DNA of 64,000 nt from assembly GCF_034669705.1 (NCBI RefSeq), contig NZ_JAXMOR010000003.1:124001-188000 (forward strand), given 5' to 3'. The stretch comes from Marinovum sp034669705 (GTDB lineage Bacteria; Pseudomonadota; Alphaproteobacteria; Rhodobacterales; Rhodobacteraceae). The translations under genes were made by a program, and so were the position numbers. Below, piece by piece: positions 8,269 to 16,392 of the stretch; the first letter of the stretch is position 1; every line of letters begins with the position of its first letter. Below the pieces are notes generated by a model, which saw nothing but the letters and a program-made list of their open reading frames with translations, was not told the origin of the DNA and did no database searches.

Positions 8269-9666
8269 TCAGGCCTCGATCGGCCGGTTCTCTCCCAGCG
8301 GTCCCGGGGTCATGCCGATCTGGGCGTCGAGCTTGCTGCGCGGCCAGATCACTTCGATAACGGCGCCGCATTTCTCGCCCCGCGCGCCGCGCAGCTCGTA
8401 GGGCGCGGTGGCATTGGCAAAGCTCAGCTCGGCGCCGGAGCGTTCGAGCAGGGTCTTGGCGATGAACAGGCCGAGGCCCATGCCCTCGTAGCCCGGACGC
8501 CGCCGCCGGTCGCCCTCGCTGCGCCGCCGGCGGACAAAGGGATCGCCGATCCGGCCGAGCAGCTGCGGCGGATAGCCGGTGCCGTCGTCGACGATACGCA
8601 CCGAAATCAGGTCGTCGGTCCACATGCTGTCGATCCAGACCGTCCCGCGCGAGAAATCGACCGCATTCTGCACCAGGTTGCGCAGCCCGTGGATGATCTC
8701 GGGCTTGCGGCTGACGGTGGGCACGGTGGCTTCGCCGCCGGGGCCGGGCGCATGTTCGTAGTGGATCACCTTGCCGCGTTCCTCATGCGGCTCGGCGGCC
8801 TCGCGGATCAGTTCGGACAGCGGCGCGCGACGGACCTGCATGTCCTCCTTGCCGGCGCGGCCCATCGACCGCAGGATGTCGCGGCAGCGGTCGGCCTGGG
8901 CGCGGATCAGCAGCGCATCCTCCTTGAGATCGGGGCGGTCGTCGAGCTCTTCGGCGATCTCGGCGCTGGCCAGCTTGATCGTCGCCAGCGGCGTGCCCAG
9001 CTCATGCGCCGCCGCTGCCACCACGCCGGCCAGATCGGTCAGCTTCTGCTCGCGCGCCAGCGCCATCTGGGTGGCGGTGACGGCATCCGACATGGTGTGC
9101 AGCTCGCTGGTGACCCGCCGCGAATAGACCGACAGGAAGATCAGCGCGATCACCATCGCCAGCCACTTGCCGAAAACAAAGGTATTGGGGGTGCGCAGCA
9201 CGAAGCCCTCTTCGGTGTGCAGCGGCAGGTGATAGACCGCCAGCAGAGAGACCATCAGGATGGCGGTGGCGGCGATGAAGATCGTCGGCCGGGTGTTCAG
9301 CACCGCCGCCGAGATCAGCACCGGGCCGAGCATCAGGATGGCGAAGGGGTTGTGCAGCCCGCCGGTGAGAAACAGCAGGAAGGTCAGCTGCAACAGGTCG
9401 AACAGCCCCATCAGCATGTTCTCGGTCGAGCTCAGCCGCTTGTTTTCCGGAAAGATCGCAATCGCGGCAAGGTTGCCGGCGACCGAGAGGCCGATGGCAA
9501 AATAGCACAGCCCGATCTCGAGCGAGAGGTTGAACCAGCGCTGCGCCACGATCAGCGCGGTAAGCTGGCCGAAGATCGCCGCCCAGCGCAGCATGATCAT
9601 GGTGCGCAGCCGGACCCAGTTGCCCCGGCGGTGCTCGGTCAGGAAGTCCGATCCCAAATCCGTCAT
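8269..9666 (-). CDS. regB: RegB/PrrB redox-responsive sensor histidine kinase
   Basis: This 465-residue kinase has about six N-terminal membrane segments (roughly residues 25-185). Residues 102-109 read GGLHNPFA, the quinone-binding motif known for RegB. His221 in AAAAHELGTPLA is the phosphorylation site. Cys261 in ADRCRDILRS matches the redox cysteine of R. capsulatus RegB (His225/Cys265, same 40-residue spacing). An ATPase domain follows (GMGLGLFIAKTLLERSG). It phosphorylates RegA when electron flow or oxygen is low and so controls respiration, carbon and nitrogen fixation and photosynthesis genes in relatives. It is transcribed divergently from senC. Confidence 0.96.
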   Translation of the reverse strand: MTDLGSDFLTEHRRGNWVRLRTMIMLRWAAIFGQLTALIVAQRWFNLSLEIGLCYFAIGLSVAGNLAAIAIFPENKRLSSTENMLMGLFDLLQLTFLLFLTGGLHNPFAILMLGPVLISAAVLNTRPTIFIAATAILMVSLLAVYHLPLHTEEGFVLRTPNTFVFGKWLAMVIALIFLSVYSRRVTSELHTMSDAVTATQMALAREQKLTDLAGVVAAAAHELGTPLATIKLASAEIAEELDDRPDLKEDALLIRAQADRCRDILRSMGRAGKEDMQVRRAPLSELIREAAEPHEERGKVIHYEHAPGPGGEATVPTVSRKPEIIHGLRNLVQNAVDFSRGTVWIDSMWTDDLISVRIVDDGTGYPPQLLGRIGDPFVRRRRSEGDRRRRPGYEGMGLGLFIAKTLLERSGAELSFANATAPYELRGARGEKCGAVIEVIWPRSKLDAQIGMTPGPLGENRPIEA

Positions 9667-9759
9667 CTGCTACGTTTTGCCCCTTGAACCCCAACCCCAG
9701 ATTGATACGTCTCCCGCGAGTTTCGATCAATCATCATCCTGTTTCCGGAGGCCCAGCCC

Positions 9760-10380
9760 ATGGTCCGAATTGCCGCCATCCTCGCCTCTGCTGCCGTGAT
9801 CGCCCTTGTCGGCGGGCTCTGGTATGCCTCGCGCCCGGCCGATGGTGACCCGTTCGACCCCTGCCGCTCCGCCGCGGTGGCCGGTGGCACCGATGCCATC
9901 GGCGGGCCCTTCACCCTGGTCAATGGCGCCGGCGAGACAGTGACCGACGCGGATGTGATCACTGAGCCCGCGATCGTCTATTTCGGCTACACCTTCTGCC
10001 CCGACGTCTGCCCGCTGGATTTTGCCCGCAACTCCCAAGCGGTCGACCTGCTGGCCGAAAAGGGCCATTCCGCCACCCCGGTGTTCATCACCGTCGACCC
10101 CGAGCGCGACACGCCAGAGGTGGTGCGCGACTTTGCTTTCAACAACCACGAAAAGGCAATCGGGCTGACCGGAACCGAGGAGCAGGTTCAGGCGGCGAGC
10201 CGGGCCTATCGCACCTATTACAAGGCGCAGGACAAGAGCGACGACTACTATCTGGTCGATCATTCGACCTTTTCCTACCTGGTGCTGCCGAAGCATGGTT
10301 TCGTCGAATATTTCCGCCGCGACACCTCGCCCGAGGACATGGCCGACCGCATGGCCTGTTTCATCGAGGCGGCCACCTGA
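9760..10380 (+). CDS. senC: SCO1/SenC/PrrC family copper chaperone
   Basis: The 206-residue protein has one N-terminal membrane anchor and a periplasmic thioredoxin-like domain. The copper-binding motif TFCPDVCPLDFAR (CxxxC) lies near residue 80, and the conserved histidine is in LVDHSTFSYLV. Family members deliver copper to cytochrome oxidase, mainly cbb3/aa3 types in relatives. In Rhodobacter the gene lies between regB and regA, as here. GGAG lies 9 bases before the ATG. Whether PrrC also signals to RegB is proposed in the literature but cannot be judged from sequence. Confidence 0.95.
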   Translation: MVRIAAILASAAVIALVGGLWYASRPADGDPFDPCRSAAVAGGTDAIGGPFTLVNGAGETVTDADVITEPAIVYFGYTFCPDVCPLDFARNSQAVDLLAEKGHSATPVFITVDPERDTPEVVRDFAFNNHEKAIGLTGTEEQVQAASRAYRTYYKAQDKSDDYYLVDHSTFSYLVLPKHGFVEYFRRDTSPEDMADRMACFIEAAT

Positions 10381-10498
10381 CGGCAGAACCGATCCGCTTG
10401 CGGCACCCGTTCTCCGGCACCTGCAGGTTTGACAGCACCGGGGGTACTCTCTTTAATCGCCTGACACGGGCGGACGACCCATCGGGAGGAGTGACGAT

Positions 10499-11047
10499 TT
10501 GGCGGAAATTCACGAACTGGGCACAGACAGATCGCTTCTGCTGGTCGACGATGACGAACCCTTTCTGCGCCGGCTCGCCAAGGCGATGGAAAAACGCGGC
10601 TTCGAGGTCGAGACCGCGGGCTCCGTCGCCGGCGGTCGCGCCATCGCCACCGCGCGGCCGCCGGCCTATGCGGTGGTCGATCTGCGGCTCGAGGATGGCA
10701 ACGGGCTCGACGTGGTCGAGGTGCTGCGCGAGAAGCGCCCCGACAGCCGGATCGTGGTGCTGACCGGCTACGGTGCGATTGCCACCGCGGTGGCCGCGGT
10801 CAAGATCGGCGCCACCGACTACCTGTCGAAACCCGCCGATGCCACCGACATCACCAATGCTCTGCTGGCCCGCGGCGATGACCTGCCGCCGCCACCGGAA
10901 AACCCGATGTCGGCCGACCGGGTGCGCTGGGAACATATCCAGCGGGTCTACGAGCTTTGCGATCGCAACGTGTCCGAGACAGCGCGGCGGCTCAACATGC
11001 ACCGGCGGACGCTGCAGCGCATCCTGGCGAAACGCTCGCCCAAGTAG
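10499..11047 (+). CDS. regA: RegA/PrrA/ActR response regulator
   Basis: This 182-residue regulator has a receiver domain (LLLVDDDEPFLRRL) with phosphoacceptor Asp61 in VVDLRLEDGNG. A Fis-type helix-turn-helix at the C-terminus (NVSETARRLNMHRRTLQRIL) is nearly invariant in the RegA family. The start is a TTG at 10499, chosen because GGGAGGA lies 8 bases upstream and the N-terminus MAEIHELGTDRSLLLVDDD aligns with known RegA. It lies 118 bases after senC. The usual neighbour hvrA of R. capsulatus is absent. An HD-hydrolase gene converges instead. Confidence 0.96.
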   Translation: MAEIHELGTDRSLLLVDDDEPFLRRLAKAMEKRGFEVETAGSVAGGRAIATARPPAYAVVDLRLEDGNGLDVVEVLREKRPDSRIVVLTGYGAIATAVAAVKIGATDYLSKPADATDITNALLARGDDLPPPPENPMSADRVRWEHIQRVYELCDRNVSETARRLNMHRRTLQRILAKRSPK

Positions 11048-11077
11048 CGGAGGGCGGCGCTTGCGGCGCGGACGGGA

Positions 11078-11128
11078 GTGAGGGGCCAGCCCCTCACGCT
11101 CCCCGGAGGTTTTCCGGCAAGATGAAGG
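11078..11128. repeat. GC-rich hairpin repeat, family 1 copy a (bidirectional terminator candidate)
   Basis: An 8-bp stem GTGAGGGG/CCCCTCAC (11078-11085 and 11090-11097) with a CCAG loop is followed by CTCCCCGGAGGTTTTC and GGCAAGATGAAG. The same arrangement recurs at 34203 and 50725. It lies between the convergent genes regA and the HD hydrolase. Confidence 0.75.
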
Positions 11129-11134
11129 AGCAGG

Positions 11135-11731
11135 TCAGCACTGCGCCAGCAGCGCGGCGTGCCTGGCGGTGAAGTCGTCGCGCACTTCGCGCGGGGGGCG
11201 CAATGTGATGGCGAGCCCCTCGGTCAGTGCCTTGTCGGGGCGGCCGAAGAAGCCGTTGGCCTCGGTTTCGGTGAAGCCCGCGATCTGCACCGCCTCCATC
11301 CAGGCGCTCACCCGGTCGGCGCGCTTGATCTGCTTCTTGATGCTGGCGGGCAGGGCGGCAGGCAGGCCGAAGCGGATGTGGATGGCGGTAGTGAGCCTGG
11401 CGTCGAGCTCGCCGTAGCTGGCACCGATGGCGGCCTTGACCGGCGAGATCATGTCGCCGATCACGTATTCCGGCGCGTCATGCAGCAGCGCGGCCAGCTG
11501 CCAGCGCACCGGCGCGCGTGGGTACATCCGGCGGTAGAGCGCCTCGACCAGCAGCGAGTGTTCGGCCACGGTATAGGCGAAATCGCCATGGGTCTGACCG
11601 TTCCAGCGGGCGACGAAGGCCAGACCGTGGGCGATATCCTCGATTTCGACATCCATCGGCGTTGGATCGAGCAGGTCGAGCCTGCGGCCGGACAGCATCC
11701 TTTGCCATGCGCGCGCGGGTTTTGGGGGCAT
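11135..11731 (-). CDS. HD-domain phosphohydrolase (YfbR-like)
   Basis: The 198-residue protein carries HD-superfamily metal-binding residues: VAEHSLLVEAL (His), ALLHDAPEYVIGD (His-Asp) and a later Asp in KRADRVSAWME. This resembles the 5'-deoxynucleotidase YfbR and related small HD proteins, so a nucleotide phosphohydrolase role is possible but not established. The ATG at 11731 was chosen over a longer upstream frame because GGAG lies 7 bases before it. It converges with regA. Confidence 0.85.
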   Translation of the reverse strand: MPPKPARAWQRMLSGRRLDLLDPTPMDVEIEDIAHGLAFVARWNGQTHGDFAYTVAEHSLLVEALYRRMYPRAPVRWQLAALLHDAPEYVIGDMISPVKAAIGASYGELDARLTTAIHIRFGLPAALPASIKKQIKRADRVSAWMEAVQIAGFTETEANGFFGRPDKALTEGLAITLRPPREVRDDFTARHAALLAQC

Positions 11732-11952
11732 CTGCGGTCTCCGTTCGGGACGTGGTCCTAGCCCGGTTGTGCCGGTGCTGCAAACCCATTTCGCCCTCCA
11801 ATGTCCCAAGCGCGCACAGGCACGCACAGGCGCGCACGAGATCGTCAGGCCCCGTGCATGGAACCAAAGCCGGGCCGACCGCATTTAATTACCATAACAC
11901 TTACCGGGCCGTCGTGCCGGATCGCATGGGGCCCCTCTGATGGAGTAGGCTC

Positions 11953-12255
11953 ATGTTCAAACGACTATTCACCGCATCCCTCGTCTTCGGCACCGTCGCC
12001 CTTGGCCCCCCTGCGCTGGCCCAGACCACCTGTATGCCACGCGACCACATGGTCGATTCGCTCAGCAGCAAGTTTTCCGAAAGCCTGGCCGGTGGCGGCC
12101 TGCAAACCGAGCAACGCCTGATCGAAATCTGGCGGTCGTCGGATTCGGGAAGCTTTACCATCATCATGACCCGTCCCGACGGGATATCCTGTGTCGTGGC
12201 CGCCGGTGAATACTGGCATGACGTCGCCGCAGCGCCCGCCGGCGTTTCCGGCTGA
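11953..12255 (+). CDS. small exported protein of unknown function
   Basis: The 100-residue protein has a clean signal peptide (MFKRLFTASLVFG, then a hydrophobic stretch ending ALAQ at about residue 24). The mature part of about 76 residues has two cysteines (CMPRD and ISCVVAAGEYW) that could form a disulfide, and a beta-like SFTIIMTRPDG segment. GGAG lies 8 bases before the ATG. I do not recognise the family by name. It is probably monocistronic and ends 77 bases before ahcY. Confidence 0.8.
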   Translation: MFKRLFTASLVFGTVALGPPALAQTTCMPRDHMVDSLSSKFSESLAGGGLQTEQRLIEIWRSSDSGSFTIIMTRPDGISCVVAAGEYWHDVAAAPAGVSG

Positions 12256-12332
12256 CCCACGGCCCCAGCTTGCCCGGACCCTGTGCCGGTGCTATCTGCC
12301 GTCCAAACGCTCTTGCCGCAAGGACCGCAGAT

Positions 12333-13721
12333 ATGACCAAAGATTACGTCGTCAAAGACATTTCGCTCGCCGACTACGGTCGCAAGGAGCTGGATATTGC
12401 CGAAACCGAGATGCCGGGGCTGATGGCCCTGCGCGAGGAATACGGCGGAGCCCAACCGCTGGCCGGAGCGCGGATCGTGGGATCGCTGCACATGACGATC
12501 CAGACCGCCGTGCTGATCGAGACGCTGACCGCCCTGGGCGCCGATGTCCGCTGGGCGTCGTGCAACATCTTCTCGACCCAGGACCATGCCGCCGCGGCGA
12601 TTGCCAAGGCCGGCGTGCCGGTTTTTGCCGTCAAGGGTCAGAGTCTGGAAGAGCACTGGGACTACCTCGACAAGTCCTTCGCCTTCCCCGAAGGCGCCAA
12701 CATGATCCTCGACGATGGCGGCGACGCCACGCTCTATGTGCTCTTGGGCGCGCGGGCCGAGGCCGGCGAGGATATCCTCGCGGTGCCGGGCTCGGAAGAG
12801 GAAGAGGTGATCAAGGCGCAGATCGCTAAGCGGATGAAGGAAAGCCCCGGCTGGTTCACCAAGACCCGCGACGCAATCAAGGGTGTCTCGGAAGAGACCA
12901 CCACCGGCGTGCACCGGCTCTATGATCTGCACAAGAAGGGCCAGCTGCCCTTCCCGGCGATCAACGTCAACGACTCTGTCACCAAGTCGAAATTCGACAA
13001 CAAGTATGGCTGCAAGGAAAGCCTCGTCGACGGCATCCGCCGCGCCACCGACACGATGATGGCCGGCAAGGTTGCCGTGGTCTGCGGTTATGGCGACGTC
13101 GGCAAGGGCTCGGCCGCCTCGCTGCGCGGTGCTGGCGCCCGGGTGAAAGTGACCGAGGTCGACCCGATCTGCGCGCTGCAGGCCGCAATGGACGGGTTTG
13201 AAGTGGTCGTGCTGGAAGACGTCGTTCAGTCAGCGGACATCTTCATCACCACCACCGGCAACAAGGACGTGATCCGCATCGAGCACATGCGCGAGATGAA
13301 GAACATGGCCATCGTCGGCAACATCGGCCACTTCGACAACGAGATCCAGGTGGCCAACCTCAAGAACCACAAGTGGACCAACATCAAGGAACAGGTCGAC
13401 ATGATCGAGATGCCCTCGGGCAACAAGATTATCCTGCTGTCCGAAGGGCGTCTGCTGAACCTCGGCAATGCCACCGGTCACCCGTCCTTCGTGATGTCGG
13501 CGTCCTTCACCAACCAGGTGCTGGCGCAGATCGAGCTCTGGACCAAGGGCGAGCAATACGACAACCAGGTCTACATCCTGCCCAAGCATCTGGACGAGAA
13601 GGTGGCCAAGCTGCACCTCGCCAAGATCGGCGCCAAGCTGACCGAGCTGGCGCCCGAGCAGGCGGCCTATATCGGCGTGACGCCGGAAGGCCCGTTCAAG
13701 CCGGAACATTACCGTTACTGA
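12333..13721 (+). CDS. ahcY: S-adenosylhomocysteinase
   Basis: The 462-residue protein starts MTKDYVVKDISLADYGRKEL. It contains the substrate region GSLHMTIQTAVLIETL, NVNDSVTKSKFDN with the catalytic Lys/Asp, and the NAD-binding VCGYGDVGKGSAASL. It ends FKPEHYRY, the invariant C-terminus of the tetrameric enzyme. It hydrolyses S-adenosylhomocysteine to adenosine and homocysteine and so keeps methylation running. An in-frame upstream extension lacks family similarity. In R. capsulatus ahcY also lies near the reg locus. The short upstream gap shows no SAH riboswitch that I can recognise. Confidence 0.98.
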   Translation: MTKDYVVKDISLADYGRKELDIAETEMPGLMALREEYGGAQPLAGARIVGSLHMTIQTAVLIETLTALGADVRWASCNIFSTQDHAAAAIAKAGVPVFAVKGQSLEEHWDYLDKSFAFPEGANMILDDGGDATLYVLLGARAEAGEDILAVPGSEEEEVIKAQIAKRMKESPGWFTKTRDAIKGVSEETTTGVHRLYDLHKKGQLPFPAINVNDSVTKSKFDNKYGCKESLVDGIRRATDTMMAGKVAVVCGYGDVGKGSAASLRGAGARVKVTEVDPICALQAAMDGFEVVVLEDVVQSADIFITTTGNKDVIRIEHMREMKNMAIVGNIGHFDNEIQVANLKNHKWTNIKEQVDMIEMPSGNKIILLSEGRLLNLGNATGHPSFVMSASFTNQVLAQIELWTKGEQYDNQVYILPKHLDEKVAKLHLAKIGAKLTELAPEQAAYIGVTPEGPFKPEHYRY

Positions 13722-13743
13722 CCGCAAGTCACCGGGTTTTGGA

Positions 13744-13769
13744 GGGCCGTCCATCAGGGCGGCCCTTTT
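13744..13769 (+). terminator. rho-independent terminator of ahcY
   Basis: A stem GGGCCG/CGGCCC (13744-13749, 13760-13765) followed by TTTT lies 22 bases after the ahcY stop. Confidence 0.85.
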
Positions 13770-13839
13770 GCTGTCCGGTCTGCGCGCTGCGCTCTGGCAG
13801 CGGTCCGCCGGTCGGGCGGAGGCTCAGGTCAGGGTGCCC

Positions 13840-14166
13840 TCAGTAGTCGGCCTCGAAGTCGTCGTCTTCATCCTCCCATTGCCCTTCGTCATCCGCAGTT
13901 GCGTCTTCATACGTTCGGTCGTCCGGATCCTCGGAACCCTCGGAACCCTCGGAACCCTCGGAACCCTCGGGGTCCGCCGGGGCGCTGTCGTTGCCGCGAC
14001 CGGGGTTGGGGTCGGGCTTGTTCTTGTGGGCATTGGCGCTGCCCTTGCCGTTGGCCTGGGCATTGGCGTTGGGCGTACCGCCCTTGTCGGCGAAGGAGAC
14101 CGACGGCGCGATCGACAAGGCCGCAACGAGGGCCAGTGTCGAGATACCTCTGATCAATGTGGTCAT
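13840..14166 (-). CDS. small acidic exported protein with GSE repeat
   Basis: The 108-residue protein has a signal peptide (MTTLIRGISTLALVAALSIA, cut near SFA). The mature region is Asn/Gly/Ala/Lys-rich (NANAQANGKGSANAHKNK), then DPNPGRGND, four tandem GSE units, and a strongly acidic tail (DEGQWEDEDDDFEADY). The repeat is encoded by four exact 9-base units at 13931-13966. The composition suggests a disordered, possibly cation-binding periplasmic protein, but the function is unknown. Alternative ATGs exist at 14196 and 14214. None has a clear Shine-Dalgarno sequence, and 14166 gives the cleanest signal peptide. Confidence 0.65.
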   Translation of the reverse strand: MTTLIRGISTLALVAALSIAPSVSFADKGGTPNANAQANGKGSANAHKNKPDPNPGRGNDSAPADPEGSEGSEGSEGSEDPDDRTYEDATADDEGQWEDEDDDFEADY

Positions 14167-14461
14167 GAATGCACGCCTGTCAGGCAATGAAATCATGTTG
14201 ACATGGTACAGCATCAGGCCGGTTGTAGCGGAATAAACTTTTCGTCCTGCGGGTGCGCGCTGCGCCGTGCGCGCGCAGGTCGGGCTCTGGCGACCTCGGG
14301 TTCGATCCTGCGCCGAACCCCCCGGTGCGACCAGGATGCCGCGGTCGCCGCGCCGGGGAAATACCGGCCCCATTTAACCGTTGCCCTGCTAACTCGAGCG
14401 GCTAAGGTTGCGCAAGTCAAAGCCAGAGCCCGGATGCACGGGACACAGAGGGGAGACAGAC

Positions 14462-14803
14462 ATGGGAAAACGCGACGATCTCATTGCGCAATACGCGGAT
14501 GATCTTCGAAACAAATGCGGCACCGAACCGGATATGGACCTGCTGCGCAAGGTGACGATCGGCTGCGGTCCGGCGATCTACGATTCCGATGCCGCGACAG
14601 TGGCGGGGTCTCAGCCCGGTGAATTGCAGACCGTAAAGCAGAACTTCCTGGTCAAGAAGCTGGGGCTCAGCGACGGTCCGGAACTGATGGATGCGATCCA
14701 GTCGGTGATCGAGACCTACGGCAAATCCGAGCGCAACAAGTACCGCGCGGTGATCTATTACCTCCTGACCAAGCACTTCGGCAAGGAATCGGTCTACGGC
14801 TGA
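14462..14803 (+). CDS. DUF2853 family protein
   Basis: This 113-residue cytoplasmic protein matches the DUF2853 family by eye: MGKRDDLIAQYADDLRN at the start, an internal KKLGL and the C-terminal KYRAVIYYLLTKHFGKESVYG. It has two cysteines (KCGTEPD, IGCGPAIY). Family members are small helical proteins of unknown role. GGGGAGAC lies just before the ATG and a terminator follows, so it is a single-gene unit. Confidence 0.9.
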   Translation: MGKRDDLIAQYADDLRNKCGTEPDMDLLRKVTIGCGPAIYDSDAATVAGSQPGELQTVKQNFLVKKLGLSDGPELMDAIQSVIETYGKSERNKYRAVIYYLLTKHFGKESVYG

Positions 14804-14830
14804 ATCCACAGCGATTTGGGTGCGACGAGC

Positions 14831-14859
14831 AAGGCGTTCCGGCATGGGGCGCCTTTTTT
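14831..14859 (+). terminator. rho-independent terminator of the DUF2853 gene
   Basis: A stem AAGGCG/CGCCTT (14831-14836, 14850-14855) runs into a T6 tract, 28 bases past the stop. Confidence 0.88.
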
Positions 14860-15037
14860 GCTGCCGCCGCCGGGTTTTTCGAGGGAATTCGCGGGTTTGG
14901 TTGCCAAATCGTAACCCCGCGTGCAAGCGCCTTGTTTCATTGGCAATTGCGCGGCGCGAGGGGAGGCCATTTACTTCATTTTTACTAAGCCGGATGGACA
15001 TATTCCTGATTTAGGGAAAACCCGAGCTTCTTGAGGT
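14860..15037. other. intergenic stretch upstream of the candidate small RNA
   Basis: This is part of the gene-free interval 14804-15200. It is comparatively AT-rich (CATTTACTTCATTTTTACTAAG). I see no credible gene here, only the region leading into the promoter at 15038. Confidence 0.5.
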
Positions 15038-15066
15038 TTGGCTTGGGGGCCGCGTTAAGCTATTAA
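15038..15066 (+). promoter_or_regulatory. sigma70-type promoter of the candidate small RNA
   Basis: A -35 TTGGCT (15038-15043), an exact 17-base spacer and a -10 TATTAA (15061-15066) predict transcription start near 15073. Confidence 0.6.
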
Positions 15067-15072
15067 AGTTTC

Positions 15073-15177
15073 ATCCCGACCAGAAAGGTTGGAGCCGAAA
15101 TTCAGATCACGATGGGTGTGTGGGAGCGTCCGGGGTGAGAGGAGAGGGCTCTGGCTTATCGAAGCCGGGGCCCTTTT
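15073..15177 (+). ncRNA. candidate small RNA of about 105 nt with intrinsic terminator
   Basis: A good promoter lies directly upstream and a perfect 12-bp terminator hairpin closes it at 15146-15173 (two G-U pairs, loop ATCG, then TTTT). No gene lies between them. The only reading frame with a start is an 8-codon ORF, MGVWERPG, at 15112-15138. The next gene is on the opposite strand, so this is not a leader of a visible gene. It could be a regulatory sRNA or a tiny-peptide mRNA. I could not match it to a named family. Confidence 0.5.
15146..15177 (+). terminator. intrinsic terminator of the candidate small RNA
   Basis: A 12-bp stem (15146-15157 with 15162-15173) and a 4-base loop ATCG are followed by T4. 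It works for plus-strand transcription only, since no T tract exists on the other side. Confidence 0.85.
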
Positions 15178-15200
15178 GCCATTTGGCACCGATCCCCGTC

Positions 15201-15596
15201 TCAGAAGAGCGTGAGCACCAAACCCATCAGGGCGCAGGCCGTGGTGGCATAGCCGCCGTCGATCAGCGAGAGCTTGAATGGCCGGTTGCCATAGAGATTG
15301 TTGATCACGATCCAGGGGCTGATGAAAAACAACCCGATGCCAAGCCCGGCCACAAACCCCTTGCCCAGCGTATCCACACCGCTTAAGGCAAAGGTGTGGC
15401 GCATCATCCCCGCCACCAGCAGCAGCATGACGAAAGTGATGGCGAACATCACCGGCGACTGGCCGCCCTCGGGCTTGCCATCAGCGCCCCGCGCCATGCC
15501 GACCGCCTCCATCCAGGGCTCGGCTAGAACCATGTACCAGACCGCGCCAAGGCCGAAGCCGGCGAAGGCGGCGATGAGCACGCTGAGGAAATCCAT
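15201..15596 (-). CDS. DUF1761 family inner-membrane protein
   Basis: The 131-residue protein has four predicted membrane segments. The family-typical GAVWYMVLAEPWMEAVG lies after the first helix and LINDGGY-like SLIDGGYATTACALMGLVL at the end. DUF1761 members are small integral membrane proteins of unknown role. It stands alone, facing the candidate sRNA at its 3' end. Confidence 0.88.
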   Translation of the reverse strand: MDFLSVLIAAFAGFGLGAVWYMVLAEPWMEAVGMARGADGKPEGGQSPVMFAITFVMLLLVAGMMRHTFALSGVDTLGKGFVAGLGIGLFFISPWIVINNLYGNRPFKLSLIDGGYATTACALMGLVLTLF

Positions 15597-15703
15597 GTGA
15601 GTCGCTCCCTGTCAGGACGCCCGCGAATTCAGGCGAAATTAACCTTACCTGAGGATCACCGGTTTCCGTAAAATTTCAAAGGGTTTGATTCCGTTAACCG
15701 CAA

Positions 15704-16116
<413 letters not shown>

Positions 16117-16117
<1 letters not shown>

Positions 16118-16392
16118 CAGCCGACGACCTTCTTCCACTCGATCAGTTCGACGCTGTCGAAGAGGTCGGCCTTGGCATAGGGATCATTGGCGGCCCATTG
16201 TTCCGCCGCCGCCATGTCCTCGACCTCGAGCACCACCAGCGAGCCGATCATCTCGCCGTCGTTGATCAGCGGACCAGCCTGGAACACCACGCCGGTCTCC
16301 TCGATATAGGCGAGATGGGCGGCGCGGTTGTCCTTGCGGGTCTGCAGGGCGCCGTGCTTGTCGCGGGCGATCAGGGCTATCAACATGGTCAT
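16117..16392 (-). CDS. YciI family protein
   Basis: The 91-residue ferredoxin-like dimeric protein shows YciI family residues: IARDKHGALQTR, RAAHLAYI and GPLINDGEMIGSLVVLEV, with the conserved His-Asp pair region WAANDPYAKADLF. The role of the family is not settled. It overlaps gpsA by ATGA and the EVE gene by one base. Confidence 0.93.

Noticed and set aside
12256..12332. Possible SAH or SAM/SAH riboswitch before ahcY
   Set aside because: The gap is only 77 bases and shows none of the conserved blocks or pairings of those classes that I can recognise.
13931..13966. Tandem 9-base repeats considered as a CRISPR or mobile element
   Set aside because: The units are too short, have no spacers and stay in frame within a signal-peptide-bearing protein.
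14281..14345. GGTTCGATCC, a tRNA T-loop look-alike
   Set aside because: The flanking bases cannot form the five-pair T stem, and no acceptor, D or anticodon arms are found around it.
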